DNA of 45,280 nt from JASHVB01 sp049522565 (lineage in GTDB: Bacteria; Pseudomonadota; Alphaproteobacteria; Acetobacterales; Acetobacteraceae): assembly GCA_049522565.1 (NCBI GenBank), contig JBEKNT010000007.1, forward strand, positions 1 to 45,280, read 5' to 3'. Shown piece after piece: positions 26,805 through 34,057 of the stretch (position 1 is its first letter; every line of letters begins with the position of its first letter). Position numbers and translations under genes: made by a program. Under the pieces are notes generated by a model. It was not told the DNA's origin, searched no databases, and saw only the letters and a program-made list of their open reading frames with translations.

Positions 26805-27714
26805 GGCGCCGCTCCAGCCCGTTGCCGAAGGCGGCATAGCCGAACACAGTGATCGAGATGGCGATGCCGGGGAACACCGAAGGCCACCATTCCGCCTGCA
26901 CGATACCATCCGCACCGGCCGCGATCATCAGCCCCCATTCCGGTGTCGGCGGCCGCACGCCGGCGCCCACGAAGCTCAGGCCGGCGGTCATCAGGATGGC
27001 AAAGCCGATGGTCACCGAAGCCTGGATCATTGCCGGCGCCAGGGCGTTCGGCAGTACGTGCCGCAAGGCGATCGCGGCTTCGTTTTTGCCCAACGCGCGC
27101 GCTGCATCGATGAAGCCGCGGTTGCGCTGGGTCAGCACCTCGCTGCGGGTGAGACGCACATAGATCGGCGTGTAGAGCAGGGCGAGCGTGACGACGATGG
27201 TGGAATTGCTGCGCCCCGCGAGGGTCACCAGGATCATGCCGGTGATGAACACCGGAAACGCCTGCACGAGGTCGGACAGGCGCATGGTGAGGTTGGCCAG
27301 CCAGGGGCGGGCGGTGCCCGCGAACAACCCGATCAGGCTGCCCACAACCAGCGAAAACAGATTGGCGCCCACGGCGATCGTCACATCCGCACGTGGCGCG
27401 GCCAGCACGCGCGAGAAAACGTCAAGACCGGCGCTGTCGGTGCCGAACCAGTGGATCGGATCGTGCGGTGCCCGGGTGACGACCTGCAAAAGCAAGTGCG
27501 GCACGGCAAGCAGATCCGGTGGCGGCAGCATGATGTCATCGCTGGGACGTCCGATATCGAACGGCGTCAGCCATGGGCCGGCGACCATCAGCACCAGCGA
27601 GGCAAGCACAATCAGGCCGCCCAGACGGAACAGCAGGTCCGGCACCGGGCGCGCGGCATGATCCTGCCGGTCCAGGTCCAGCATCGCGGTTTCGATCTGG
27701 GCGGAATCGCTCAT
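26794..27714 (-). CDS. Dpp/Opp ABC transporter permease (DppC-type), system C
   Basis: 306-residue inner-membrane permease. The N-terminal cytoplasmic tail is about 35 residues; the periplasmic loop has HWFGTDSAGLDVFSRV, close to the DppC consensus but with AGLD where GRD is usual. The EAA loop reads AARALGKNEAAIALRHVLPN. The ATG at 27714 overlaps the DppB-type stop (ATGA), and the stop overlaps the fused ATPase start by 11 bp. Confidence 0.92.
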   Translation of the reverse strand: MSDSAQIETAMLDLDRQDHAARPVPDLLFRLGGLIVLASLVLMVAGPWLTPFDIGRPSDDIMLPPPDLLAVPHLLLQVVTRAPHDPIHWFGTDSAGLDVFSRVLAAPRADVTIAVGANLFSLVVGSLIGLFAGTARPWLANLTMRLSDLVQAFPVFITGMILVTLAGRSNSTIVVTLALLYTPIYVRLTRSEVLTQRNRGFIDAARALGKNEAAIALRHVLPNALAPAMIQASVTIGFAILMTAGLSFVGAGVRPPTPEWGLMIAAGADGIVQAEWWPSVFPGIAISITVFGYAAFGNGLERRHAR

Positions 27715-28733
27715 GCCCGCAGCCGCGCATCGAGCATTGCGTGCACGACGTCCAGGGTCAGATAGACGAACAGCGAGATCATGGCGATGACCAGCACCAC
27801 CGCCTGGATTGCGGGATAGTCGAACGCCAGCACAGACCGCACGGCATACTGGCCGATGCCACCGAGGGAAAACACCGTCTCGATCAGCACGGCGCCACCG
27901 AGGATGTAGCCGTACAGCACGCCCAGCAACGTCAGCGCCGGCACCAGCGCGTTCTTCAGGGCGATCACGGCGATCCGCCGCGGCTTCAGGCCACATGCCT
28001 GATCGTACAGCACGTAATCCGACGCCAGGACCCGCACCATGTTCTGCCGCACCATCTTCACGATCGGACCGGACAGCACGAACACCTTGGTCAGCACTGG
28101 CAACATCAGGTGGTGCACGCCGTCGCGAAAGGTCGCCATGTTGCCGGCGAGCAGTGAGTCAACGGTGATGAATCCGGTCACCGCCGGCGGCGGCGTCAGC
28201 ATCGGATCGAGCCGGCCGAGCGGCGGCGGCGCCCAGCCCAGCACGGCAAAAAACAAATAGATAAACAGCAGGCCCCACCAGAATTCCGGCTGCGATCCGG
28301 CAAACAGGCTGTAGCTGAACGTCACCTTGTCGGCGACCCCGCCGGGCCGCAAGGCGCACAACATCCCCAGCGGCACCGAAACTATAAACGCCAGCACGAA
28401 GCTGCTGGTGATCAGTTCCAGCGTGACCGGCAGTGTGCGGCGGATCTCCTTGGTGATCGGGTCGCCGGTTACCCAGGAGCGGCCGAGATCGCCCTCCAGC
28501 AGGCCGCTCGACCCCGGCGTCACACCGAGATAGGCGCCGAGCTGCACCAGCAGCGGCCGATCCAGCCCAAGCGAATGTTTCGACGACTGATAGGCGTCCG
28601 GTGACGCATTCAGTCCGACCAGCCGCGCGACGGGGTCCGCCGGCAACAGCCGGATCGCGAAGAACACCACCAGCGCCAGGCCGATCAGTTGCACACCGGC
28701 CGTCAGCAGCCGGCGACCGATGAAGCTCAACAC
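27711..28733 (-). CDS. Dpp/Opp ABC transporter permease (DppB-type), system C
   Basis: 340-residue permease with RLLPADPVARLVG in place of the IPGDP motif, SLGLDRPLLVQLGAYLG, and an EAA loop YDQACGLKPRRIAVIALKN. About six spans are predicted. The best start is a GTG at 28733, four bases after the binding-protein stop; a TTG directly follows it and could serve instead. The long frame upstream lies inside the binding-protein gene. Partner of the DppC-type protein encoded next. Confidence 0.9.
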   Translation of the reverse strand: MLSFIGRRLLTAGVQLIGLALVVFFAIRLLPADPVARLVGLNASPDAYQSSKHSLGLDRPLLVQLGAYLGVTPGSSGLLEGDLGRSWVTGDPITKEIRRTLPVTLELITSSFVLAFIVSVPLGMLCALRPGGVADKVTFSYSLFAGSQPEFWWGLLFIYLFFAVLGWAPPPLGRLDPMLTPPPAVTGFITVDSLLAGNMATFRDGVHHLMLPVLTKVFVLSGPIVKMVRQNMVRVLASDYVLYDQACGLKPRRIAVIALKNALVPALTLLGVLYGYILGGAVLIETVFSLGGIGQYAVRSVLAFDYPAIQAVVLVIAMISLFVYLTLDVVHAMLDARLRA

Positions 28734-28737
28734 GGCA

Positions 28738-30450
28738 TCACGGATCGAGCCGCAGTTCGAACAGGCGCAGCGAATTATCGGGGTGCCAGGTGATGCCGTG
28801 CAATTTGTCGGAGAACGCCCATTGCGTCTTGGTCTCGACCAGCGGCACCCAGGCGAGATCGCTCTGCACGATCTCCTGCATGCTGCGCACCATCGTCGCA
28901 CGCTTGTCGGGATCGGCTTCCACCAGCGCCGCGGCGAACAGCCGGTCCAGCTCGGGGTTGCTGTAGTTGACGGCGTTGTTGACCCCACCGGCCGCCGAAG
29001 AGACGAAGAACAGTTTCGTTGCGTAGACCACATCCGGGCCGACCGGCTTCTCGATGTCGCTGAGCGCCATGGGAAGGTCCTTCTTGACCATGCGGCGATC
29101 GGCAACCTGCGTCTGCGGCATCGGGTCGAGTTGCACCGGGATGCCGACATCGGCAAGCGCCGACTGGATGGTGGTGGCGATCGGGCCGAGATAGGATTCA
29201 CGCTCGGCGGTGAACGCCAGGCGGAAGCTGGCGGCGTATTGCTCCAGCCCCTTGCCGCCGGGAAACCCCGCCTCCGCCAGCAGCGCGCGCGCCTTGTCCG
29301 GGTCCTGCACGTACTGCGCCTGCGGCTTGACATAGCCGTTCAGCACCTCGGTGTAGTGCGCGTCCCATTTGCGTGCCTGGCCGGCATAACCGATCGTGGC
29401 GATCTGGCGATACGGCATGGCGGCGGCGATGGCCTGGCGCATCTTCGGATTGTCGAATGGCGGGGTCTTCCAGTTCAGGTTCAGCGCCAGCGTCTCGTTG
29501 CCGTAGATCCCCGCCACGTGCACATGCGGCGCCTTGCTGAGGTTTTCGAACTCCCGCACCGTCAGGCGCTGCGTCAATTGCGCCTGGCCCGAGCGCAGGG
29601 TCAGCGCGCGGTTGGCGCTTTGCGGCACCCGCTTGATAACGACACGGTCGATCGCCGGCTTGCCGCGATAATAATCCGGGTTGGCGCGCAGCACGAATTC
29701 GTCGTCTTTCACCCAGGATTCGAGGCAATAGGGCCCAAAGCCGGGAGCGTTGACGGTGTTTGCGTAGATGTGGCTCCAAGGGTCTGTCGGGGTGGCGTGC
29801 TTTTTCATCTCCACGCTGTCGAACGGCGCCATGGAATAGATGGTCAGGACGGTCAGCAGCAAGGCGTTGTCGCTGGACTGGCGAATCTGCACGGTGTGGT
29901 CGTCGATCTTGGTGACGGCATCGCCGAGCTCCTTGCTGCCGCCGGTGAACACGCTGCGGTCGAACCCCGCGATCGAGCCCACGCTGCCGAGGAACCAGTT
30001 GATCGGGGCAGCGCCGCTGACCGATTTGCCGCGCGCCAGGGTGTAGATCACGTCGTCGGCACTGAATACGTTCCCGGCACAGCTTTTCACGCCCTGGCGC
30101 AGATGCATGGTCCAGGTCCTGGTCGCCGCGTCATGCTCCCAACGCTCGATCAGGCGGCCTTCGAAATGATGGAAGTCGAGCTGCCGAATTCCCTCGTCGT
30201 TCGGCTGGGCGGCATAGGGGTAGTAGATCAACGGTTCCATCAGGTTGATGAAGCCGACCTGGGAGGTGTTCACCGCAACCGACGGCCCGTCATAATCGAG
30301 GCCCGCCGGAACATCCTCCGCCAGATAGAGCAATTGCGAGGTGCCAGGCGGCGTTTGGGCCATAGCCGGCGACGCGACCAGGGCAGACGCCAGCAAGGGG
30401 GCTGCGACGAAGGTTGCGATCAGCGCAGCGGCGAGATGTTTCGATGGCAT
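28738..30450 (-). CDS. Periplasmic solute-binding protein, SBP family 5, system C
   Basis: 570-residue receptor, longer than those of systems A and B. It has a Sec signal peptide (about 1-31, ending in SPAMAQ) with no twin-arginine motif, so it is exported differently from the other two. Mature features include IERWEHDAATRTWTMHLRQG, NVFSADDVIYTL and NWKTPPFDNPKMRQAI. It is encoded 12 bp after the MmgE/PrpD gene. The sequence differs strongly from the system B receptor, so the tandem systems are unlikely to be a recent duplication and probably import different solutes. Confidence 0.92.
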   Translation of the reverse strand: MPSKHLAAALIATFVAAPLLASALVASPAMAQTPPGTSQLLYLAEDVPAGLDYDGPSVAVNTSQVGFINLMEPLIYYPYAAQPNDEGIRQLDFHHFEGRLIERWEHDAATRTWTMHLRQGVKSCAGNVFSADDVIYTLARGKSVSGAAPINWFLGSVGSIAGFDRSVFTGGSKELGDAVTKIDDHTVQIRQSSDNALLLTVLTIYSMAPFDSVEMKKHATPTDPWSHIYANTVNAPGFGPYCLESWVKDDEFVLRANPDYYRGKPAIDRVVIKRVPQSANRALTLRSGQAQLTQRLTVREFENLSKAPHVHVAGIYGNETLALNLNWKTPPFDNPKMRQAIAAAMPYRQIATIGYAGQARKWDAHYTEVLNGYVKPQAQYVQDPDKARALLAEAGFPGGKGLEQYAASFRLAFTAERESYLGPIATTIQSALADVGIPVQLDPMPQTQVADRRMVKKDLPMALSDIEKPVGPDVVYATKLFFVSSAAGGVNNAVNYSNPELDRLFAAALVEADPDKRATMVRSMQEIVQSDLAWVPLVETKTQWAFSDKLHGITWHPDNSLRLFELRLDP

Positions 30451-30462
30451 GCGTTCAGGTCC

Positions 30463-31842
30463 TCAAGCGATCGGCGCCAGCAAGCTCGTAAGTGATCGGA
30501 TATCCGCGATGCCTTCGAGATCATCGACCGCATCGATCAGCGCCTGCTGCTGCGCCGGCGGGAAAGTCGCCTGCGCGAATTCGCAGCAGCGGCGGAATTT
30601 CGTCAGATGCTGCGCGCGCGTCAGCCGCCGCGCAGGGCTGGCGAGCATCGCGTCACAGTGCCAATGCAGCGCCGCGCCGTTGACCAGCCGGATGGTGACA
30701 TCGACCGGGAGCAGGGCGTTCGGATCGGTGCTGGCGTCGGACGTCATGGTGATGCGCTGCGCCAGCCGATGCGTCTGTGGATCGGTCAGTCCGGTACCGC
30801 GATAATGTGCCAGGTCGATCTCGCCGTGCAGCAGCACCTTGGCAGCGATATACGCCATGCACAGCCTGGCGTAGTTCGGGCTCGGATCGGCCACATCCGG
30901 TCGTGCGCACAAGCGCGCGGTCACCGGCGGCCCGACGATGGAGATTGCTTCGACGTCGTCGATGCCGAAGCGATGCTGTTGGCGCAGCGCGATGACGCCC
31001 TCGATGCCCGCATGCGTCGCCCGCCCGGCGGGATACGGCTTGTGGCTCAGCTCGGCCACCAGCCACCGCGTGCCGAGCATGGCGAACACCGGGTCCAGGT
31101 CCCACTCGCCTTCGAACAGCCGCAGGTAGCCGTAGGGACCTTCGAAAACATCCTGCGGCCCGACCATGCCGGCGCGGGTGAGGTCGGCCGATTGCAGCGC
31201 CGCGCGGCTGTTCATGCCGACCTGCAACGGCAGGGTGGCACTGCCTTCCACATGCGGCTGCAGCGTGCCGCTGGTCTGCGTGTACTGCACGCCGAACGCG
31301 CCCACCAATTGCTGTGCGCTGAGCCGCATCAGCCGACCGACCGCGGCCGTGGCGCCGAAGCCGCCTGCGGTCGCGGGACGGAAGAACCGCATGGGCGATT
31401 TCGAAGCGATACCGAGCCCGGCTGCAACATCGACGCCCACGGCAACCGCCGTCAGCAGGTCGCGACCGGCCACGCCGCCTTCGCGTTCCGCGTAGGCAAT
31501 CGCCGCCGGCAGCGTCGCCGTCATCGGATGCAGCACGGCGCCCTCATGGACGCAGTCATATTCCTGGCAGTGCACCTGGAAGCCATTGACCAGGGCAGCG
31601 GTGGTCGCCGGTGCACGCTGCCGCCGGCCCCACAGCGTGGCCTGCGCGCCGGCGCCCCAACCATCGCTGGCCGCGGCGAGCGCATCGGCGCCGTAGGCGG
31701 TCGAGCCCGCGATACCCACGCCGAACGTGTCGAGGATGAAGATCTTGGCCTGTGCCACGGCGTCGTCCGACAGGTCCTCGAACCGCGTGGTCAACGCATG
31801 GCGGGCAAACACCCGGGTGGCATGTCCGGCCGAAGTTCTCAC
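30463..31842 (-). CDS. MmgE/PrpD family protein
   Basis: 459 residues, second MmgE/PrpD member in the window. Family features: FILDTFGVGIAGS near 35, ALVNGFQVHCQEYDCVHEG near 85-103 (the HCQEYD segment fits the active-site region better than in the 16352 gene), HPMTATLPAAIAYAE, and a C-terminal domain with KPYPAGRATHAGIEG. It starts at a GTG overlapping the stop of the isochorismatase-like gene (GTGA). Likely activity is dehydration/hydration, isomerisation or decarboxylation of a tricarboxylate-like acid, upstream of the lyase encoded at the far end of the same operon. Confidence 0.88.
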   Translation of the reverse strand: MRTSAGHATRVFARHALTTRFEDLSDDAVAQAKIFILDTFGVGIAGSTAYGADALAAASDGWGAGAQATLWGRRQRAPATTAALVNGFQVHCQEYDCVHEGAVLHPMTATLPAAIAYAEREGGVAGRDLLTAVAVGVDVAAGLGIASKSPMRFFRPATAGGFGATAAVGRLMRLSAQQLVGAFGVQYTQTSGTLQPHVEGSATLPLQVGMNSRAALQSADLTRAGMVGPQDVFEGPYGYLRLFEGEWDLDPVFAMLGTRWLVAELSHKPYPAGRATHAGIEGVIALRQQHRFGIDDVEAISIVGPPVTARLCARPDVADPSPNYARLCMAYIAAKVLLHGEIDLAHYRGTGLTDPQTHRLAQRITMTSDASTDPNALLPVDVTIRLVNGAALHWHCDAMLASPARRLTRAQHLTKFRRCCEFAQATFPPAQQQALIDAVDDLEGIADIRSLTSLLAPIA

Positions 31843-32468
31843 GCGGCACGCGCGCCGATGGCGGCCTCGATCTCCGCGAGGCTCATCAGGTCGGCGTATT
31901 TCTGTTGCATGTCGAACAGGTTCGCTTCATGCGGGCCGAGCGCGCGATCGCCGACGCAGTCGGTCACCACGATGGTGCGGAAATTGTGGCTGCACGCATC
32001 GACAACGGTGGCACGCACGCAGCCGCTGGTGGTGCAGCCGCTGACCAGCAACGTGTCCACCCGCCGGCCGGCCAGCCAGCCGACCAGATTGGTGCCGAAG
32101 AACGCGCTGGCATTGGTCTTGCGGACTACGAACTCCCCGGCGCGCGGCGTCAACTCCGGCACGACCTGGGACAGCGGGCTGGTTTCTGTCAGGCCGCGCA
32201 AGGCCGGCACCTTGGCGGTGAACCCGCCGCAGTCGGCTCCGTCGTCGGCGTAGACGACCCTGGTGTGGGCAATCGGCCAGTCACGCGAGCGCGCGAAGGC
32301 GAGCAATTGGACGGTGCGGGCGATGGCCGGGCCGATATTGCCGCCGCCGAAATGCGCGGGATCGGTGAAGCCGACGACGAAATCGACGATGACGAGGGCG
32401 GGCGCCACGCCGAGACCGATCGGTTTGGCAAACCCCTGCCGCCGGTAGATATCGCTTTCGTCATTCAT
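31839..32468 (-). CDS. Isochorismatase-family cysteine hydrolase
   Basis: 209 residues with the complete triad D29 (ALVIVDF), K117 (VVRKTNASAFFGT) and C150 (GCTTSGCVRATVVDA). It resembles the 221-856 product closely in these blocks (the same CxTSGCVRAT loop and the same K-to-C distance), so the two are paralogues. First gene of the thirteen-gene operon, overlapping the PrpD-like gene by GTGA. Candidates from the family include N-carbamoylsarcosine amidase, maleamate amidase and ureidoacrylate hydrolase. The RutA-like gene 380 bp upstream makes a RutB-like role tempting, but the sequence is closer to the carbamoylsarcosine branch. The ATG at 32468 begins the protein just before the fold; the frame is open upstream without support. 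Confidence 0.88.
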   Translation of the reverse strand: MNDESDIYRRQGFAKPIGLGVAPALVIVDFVVGFTDPAHFGGGNIGPAIARTVQLLAFARSRDWPIAHTRVVYADDGADCGGFTAKVPALRGLTETSPLSQVVPELTPRAGEFVVRKTNASAFFGTNLVGWLAGRRVDTLLVSGCTTSGCVRATVVDACSHNFRTIVVTDCVGDRALGPHEANLFDMQQKYADLMSLAEIEAAIGARAA

Positions 32469-32524
32469 CCGCCGTCCCCTTGCAACGCTGCGCAAACATC
32501 TGACCGGACAACGCGCCGGAACCA

Positions 32525-32534
32525 TCTGCGCACA
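32525..32534. promoter_or_regulatory. Candidate LacI-type half-matching operator before the long operon
   Basis: TCTGCGCACA differs by one base from the perfect palindrome TGTGCGCACA found beside the LacI gene at 36952-36961. It lies 57 bp before the first gene of the thirteen-gene operon, and a second TGCGCA core is at 32489-32494. A one-mismatch ten-base match is expected about once by chance in a window this size, so this is suggestive only. Confidence 0.25.
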
Positions 32535-32650
32535 CGATAGCGCATCGTTGTCTGTTTGCGAGCCTTCCGCAAGCACATTTTCGGCGATCTCCCAATAAAC
32601 GCAGCCTAATGCCGGCCGCCCAAAAGACTGACTCGTTGGCGCACCGATCG

Positions 32651-32737
32651 CGTCATGGCGGGCGGAGGCCCGCCATCCACGACTTTCCTGCCCATATCTG
32701 TAAGAAGTCGTGGATGCCGACCTGCGTCGGCACGACG
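32651..32737. repeat. Composite palindromic repeat, copy 1
   Basis: An 87-bp element made of nested inverted repeats: a hairpin ATGGCGGGC/GCCCGCCAT with a 4-base loop (32655-32676), an outer stem CCACGACTT (32677-32685) with AAGTCGTGG (32705-32713), and a second hairpin TGCCGAC/GTCGGCA (32715-32732). Ends CGTC and GACG also pair. It shares the TCATGG…CACGACTTT architecture with 39025-39120. It lies in the 379-bp gap between the RutA-like gene and the long operon, where it might end transcription or stabilise mRNA ends; no transposase is attached. The rest of 32469-32847 contains no gene I can support. Confidence 0.8.
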
Positions 32738-32847
32738 AGCAAAGCGTCGCCGATGGGTCGCCACCAAGGGGCACTTGGTACAACTCCTGCGAATCACAGG
32801 CGCCGACCATGCACTCGATTGCATAAAGTTGCGCACTCCACCGAATT

Positions 32848-33939
32848 TCAGTCGCCGGAAGCCAGGTGTGCCACCACATCCCTGCGGCACTGCATCAGCG
32901 GCTGGATGTGCTGGCCGAACGCCTGCATGCCAAGGATGAAGTCGTCGAACGTCAGCATGACGCCTTTCACGCCCGGCACCGTCGCCAGCTCGTCCAGCAA
33001 CCCGGCCACCGTGGCGTAGGACCCGACCAGCGTGCCCATGTTGAAGTTCACCGCGGAGATCGGGTTGGCGATGGATTTCGCCGTCGAACTGAGGTCGGCC
33101 TTGTCGTCGGCGGCGGCCTGCATGCCCATCCAGGCCAGCGCGGTCATGTCCTTGCCGGCCTTGTACAGCTCCCATTTCGCCTGCGCGGCTTCATCCGTCG
33201 CGTCGGCGATGACCATAAAAAGCGCATAGGCACCGACGTCGCGCCCGGTCTTTTCCGCCGCCTCCACCAGGCGCCCCACGCTGCCGGCGAATTTGGTCGG
33301 CGTATTGACGCCCTCGCCCATGCAGAAATTGAAGTCGGCATACTCGGCAGCGAAATTCATGCCGGTACTGCTTTGTCCGGCAACGACGATTTCGATCGGC
33401 GCACTCGGCTGCGGGCTGAGCCTGCAGTCGGTCATCTTGAAGTAATTGCCTTCGAAGTCGCACCTGCCGGTCTCCCACAGGTCGCGCATCACCTGCACAT
33501 ACTCCGCGCAGTACTGGTAGCGCCGATCGAAATGCTCCTTGCCGGGCCACAGGCCCATCTGGCTGTATTCGGCCTCCTGCCAGCCGGAGACGATGTTGAT
33601 GCCGAAACGGCCGGGCGCGATGCTGTCGATCGTCGATGCCATGCGCGCGACGATCGCCGGCGGCATGGTCAACACAGCGGCGGAAGCAAACAGCTTGATA
33701 CGCTGGGTGACCGCCGCCAGCCCGGCCATCAGGGTGAAGCTCTCCAGGCAATGGTCCCAGAACTCGCTCTCACCGCCGAAGCCGCGCAGCTTGACCATCG
33801 AGAGGGCGAACTCGAAGCCATAGGCCTCGGCCAGCTGCACGACGTCGCGGTTGAGCGCGAAGCTTGGCCGGTAGCGCGGCGACGTCGTGGAAATGAGCCA
33901 GCCGTTGCTGCCGATGGGGATGAAGACGCCGACTTCCAT
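32848..33939 (-). CDS. rutA: RutA-like FMN-dependent monooxygenase (pyrimidine oxygenase family)
   Basis: Luciferase-like (LLM) flavin monooxygenase, 363 residues, the length of E. coli RutA. It follows RutA almost end to end: PIGSNGWLIST, FALSMVKLRGFGG, ESFTLMAGLAAVT, PAIVARMASTIDSI, TGRCDFEGNYFKMTDCR, AEKTGRDVGAYALFMVIAD and NMGTLVGSYATVA. RutA opens the uracil ring with a flavin-peroxide to give ureidoacrylate. The ATG at 33939 has GGAG nine bases upstream. No rutC, rutD, rutE, rutF or rutG is in the window, so the enzyme stands outside a normal rut operon. The isochorismatase-like gene downstream and the alpha/beta-hydrolase gene upstream have the same folds as RutB and RutD. The substrate may be uracil or another cyclic amide or diimide. 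Confidence 0.85.
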   Translation of the reverse strand: MEVGVFIPIGSNGWLISTTSPRYRPSFALNRDVVQLAEAYGFEFALSMVKLRGFGGESEFWDHCLESFTLMAGLAAVTQRIKLFASAAVLTMPPAIVARMASTIDSIAPGRFGINIVSGWQEAEYSQMGLWPGKEHFDRRYQYCAEYVQVMRDLWETGRCDFEGNYFKMTDCRLSPQPSAPIEIVVAGQSSTGMNFAAEYADFNFCMGEGVNTPTKFAGSVGRLVEAAEKTGRDVGAYALFMVIADATDEAAQAKWELYKAGKDMTALAWMGMQAAADDKADLSSTAKSIANPISAVNFNMGTLVGSYATVAGLLDELATVPGVKGVMLTFDDFILGMQAFGQHIQPLMQCRRDVVAHLASGD

Positions 33940-34057
33940 GTTTGTCACTCCGCGGTTCTGCTCGGGGATAGGATGCGCTGCGGGGCCGGAACGCCCGGGT
34001 GCATGCCGCGCCCGGTGGCGCTGTGGCGCGGCAAGGCGACCAGCGGCGGGGTGGCGC

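Noticed and set aside
28720..30495. 591-codon plus-strand open frame opposite the system C receptor
   Set aside because: Same cause: antisense to a well-supported SBP family 5 gene, with no ribosome site and no recognisable domain.
31839..32468. Calling the isochorismatase-like gene rutB because of the adjacent RutA-like gene
   Set aside because: It is in a different transcription unit 379 bp away and its motifs match the carbamoylsarcosine amidase branch; the 221-856 paralogue has the same motifs with no RutA nearby.
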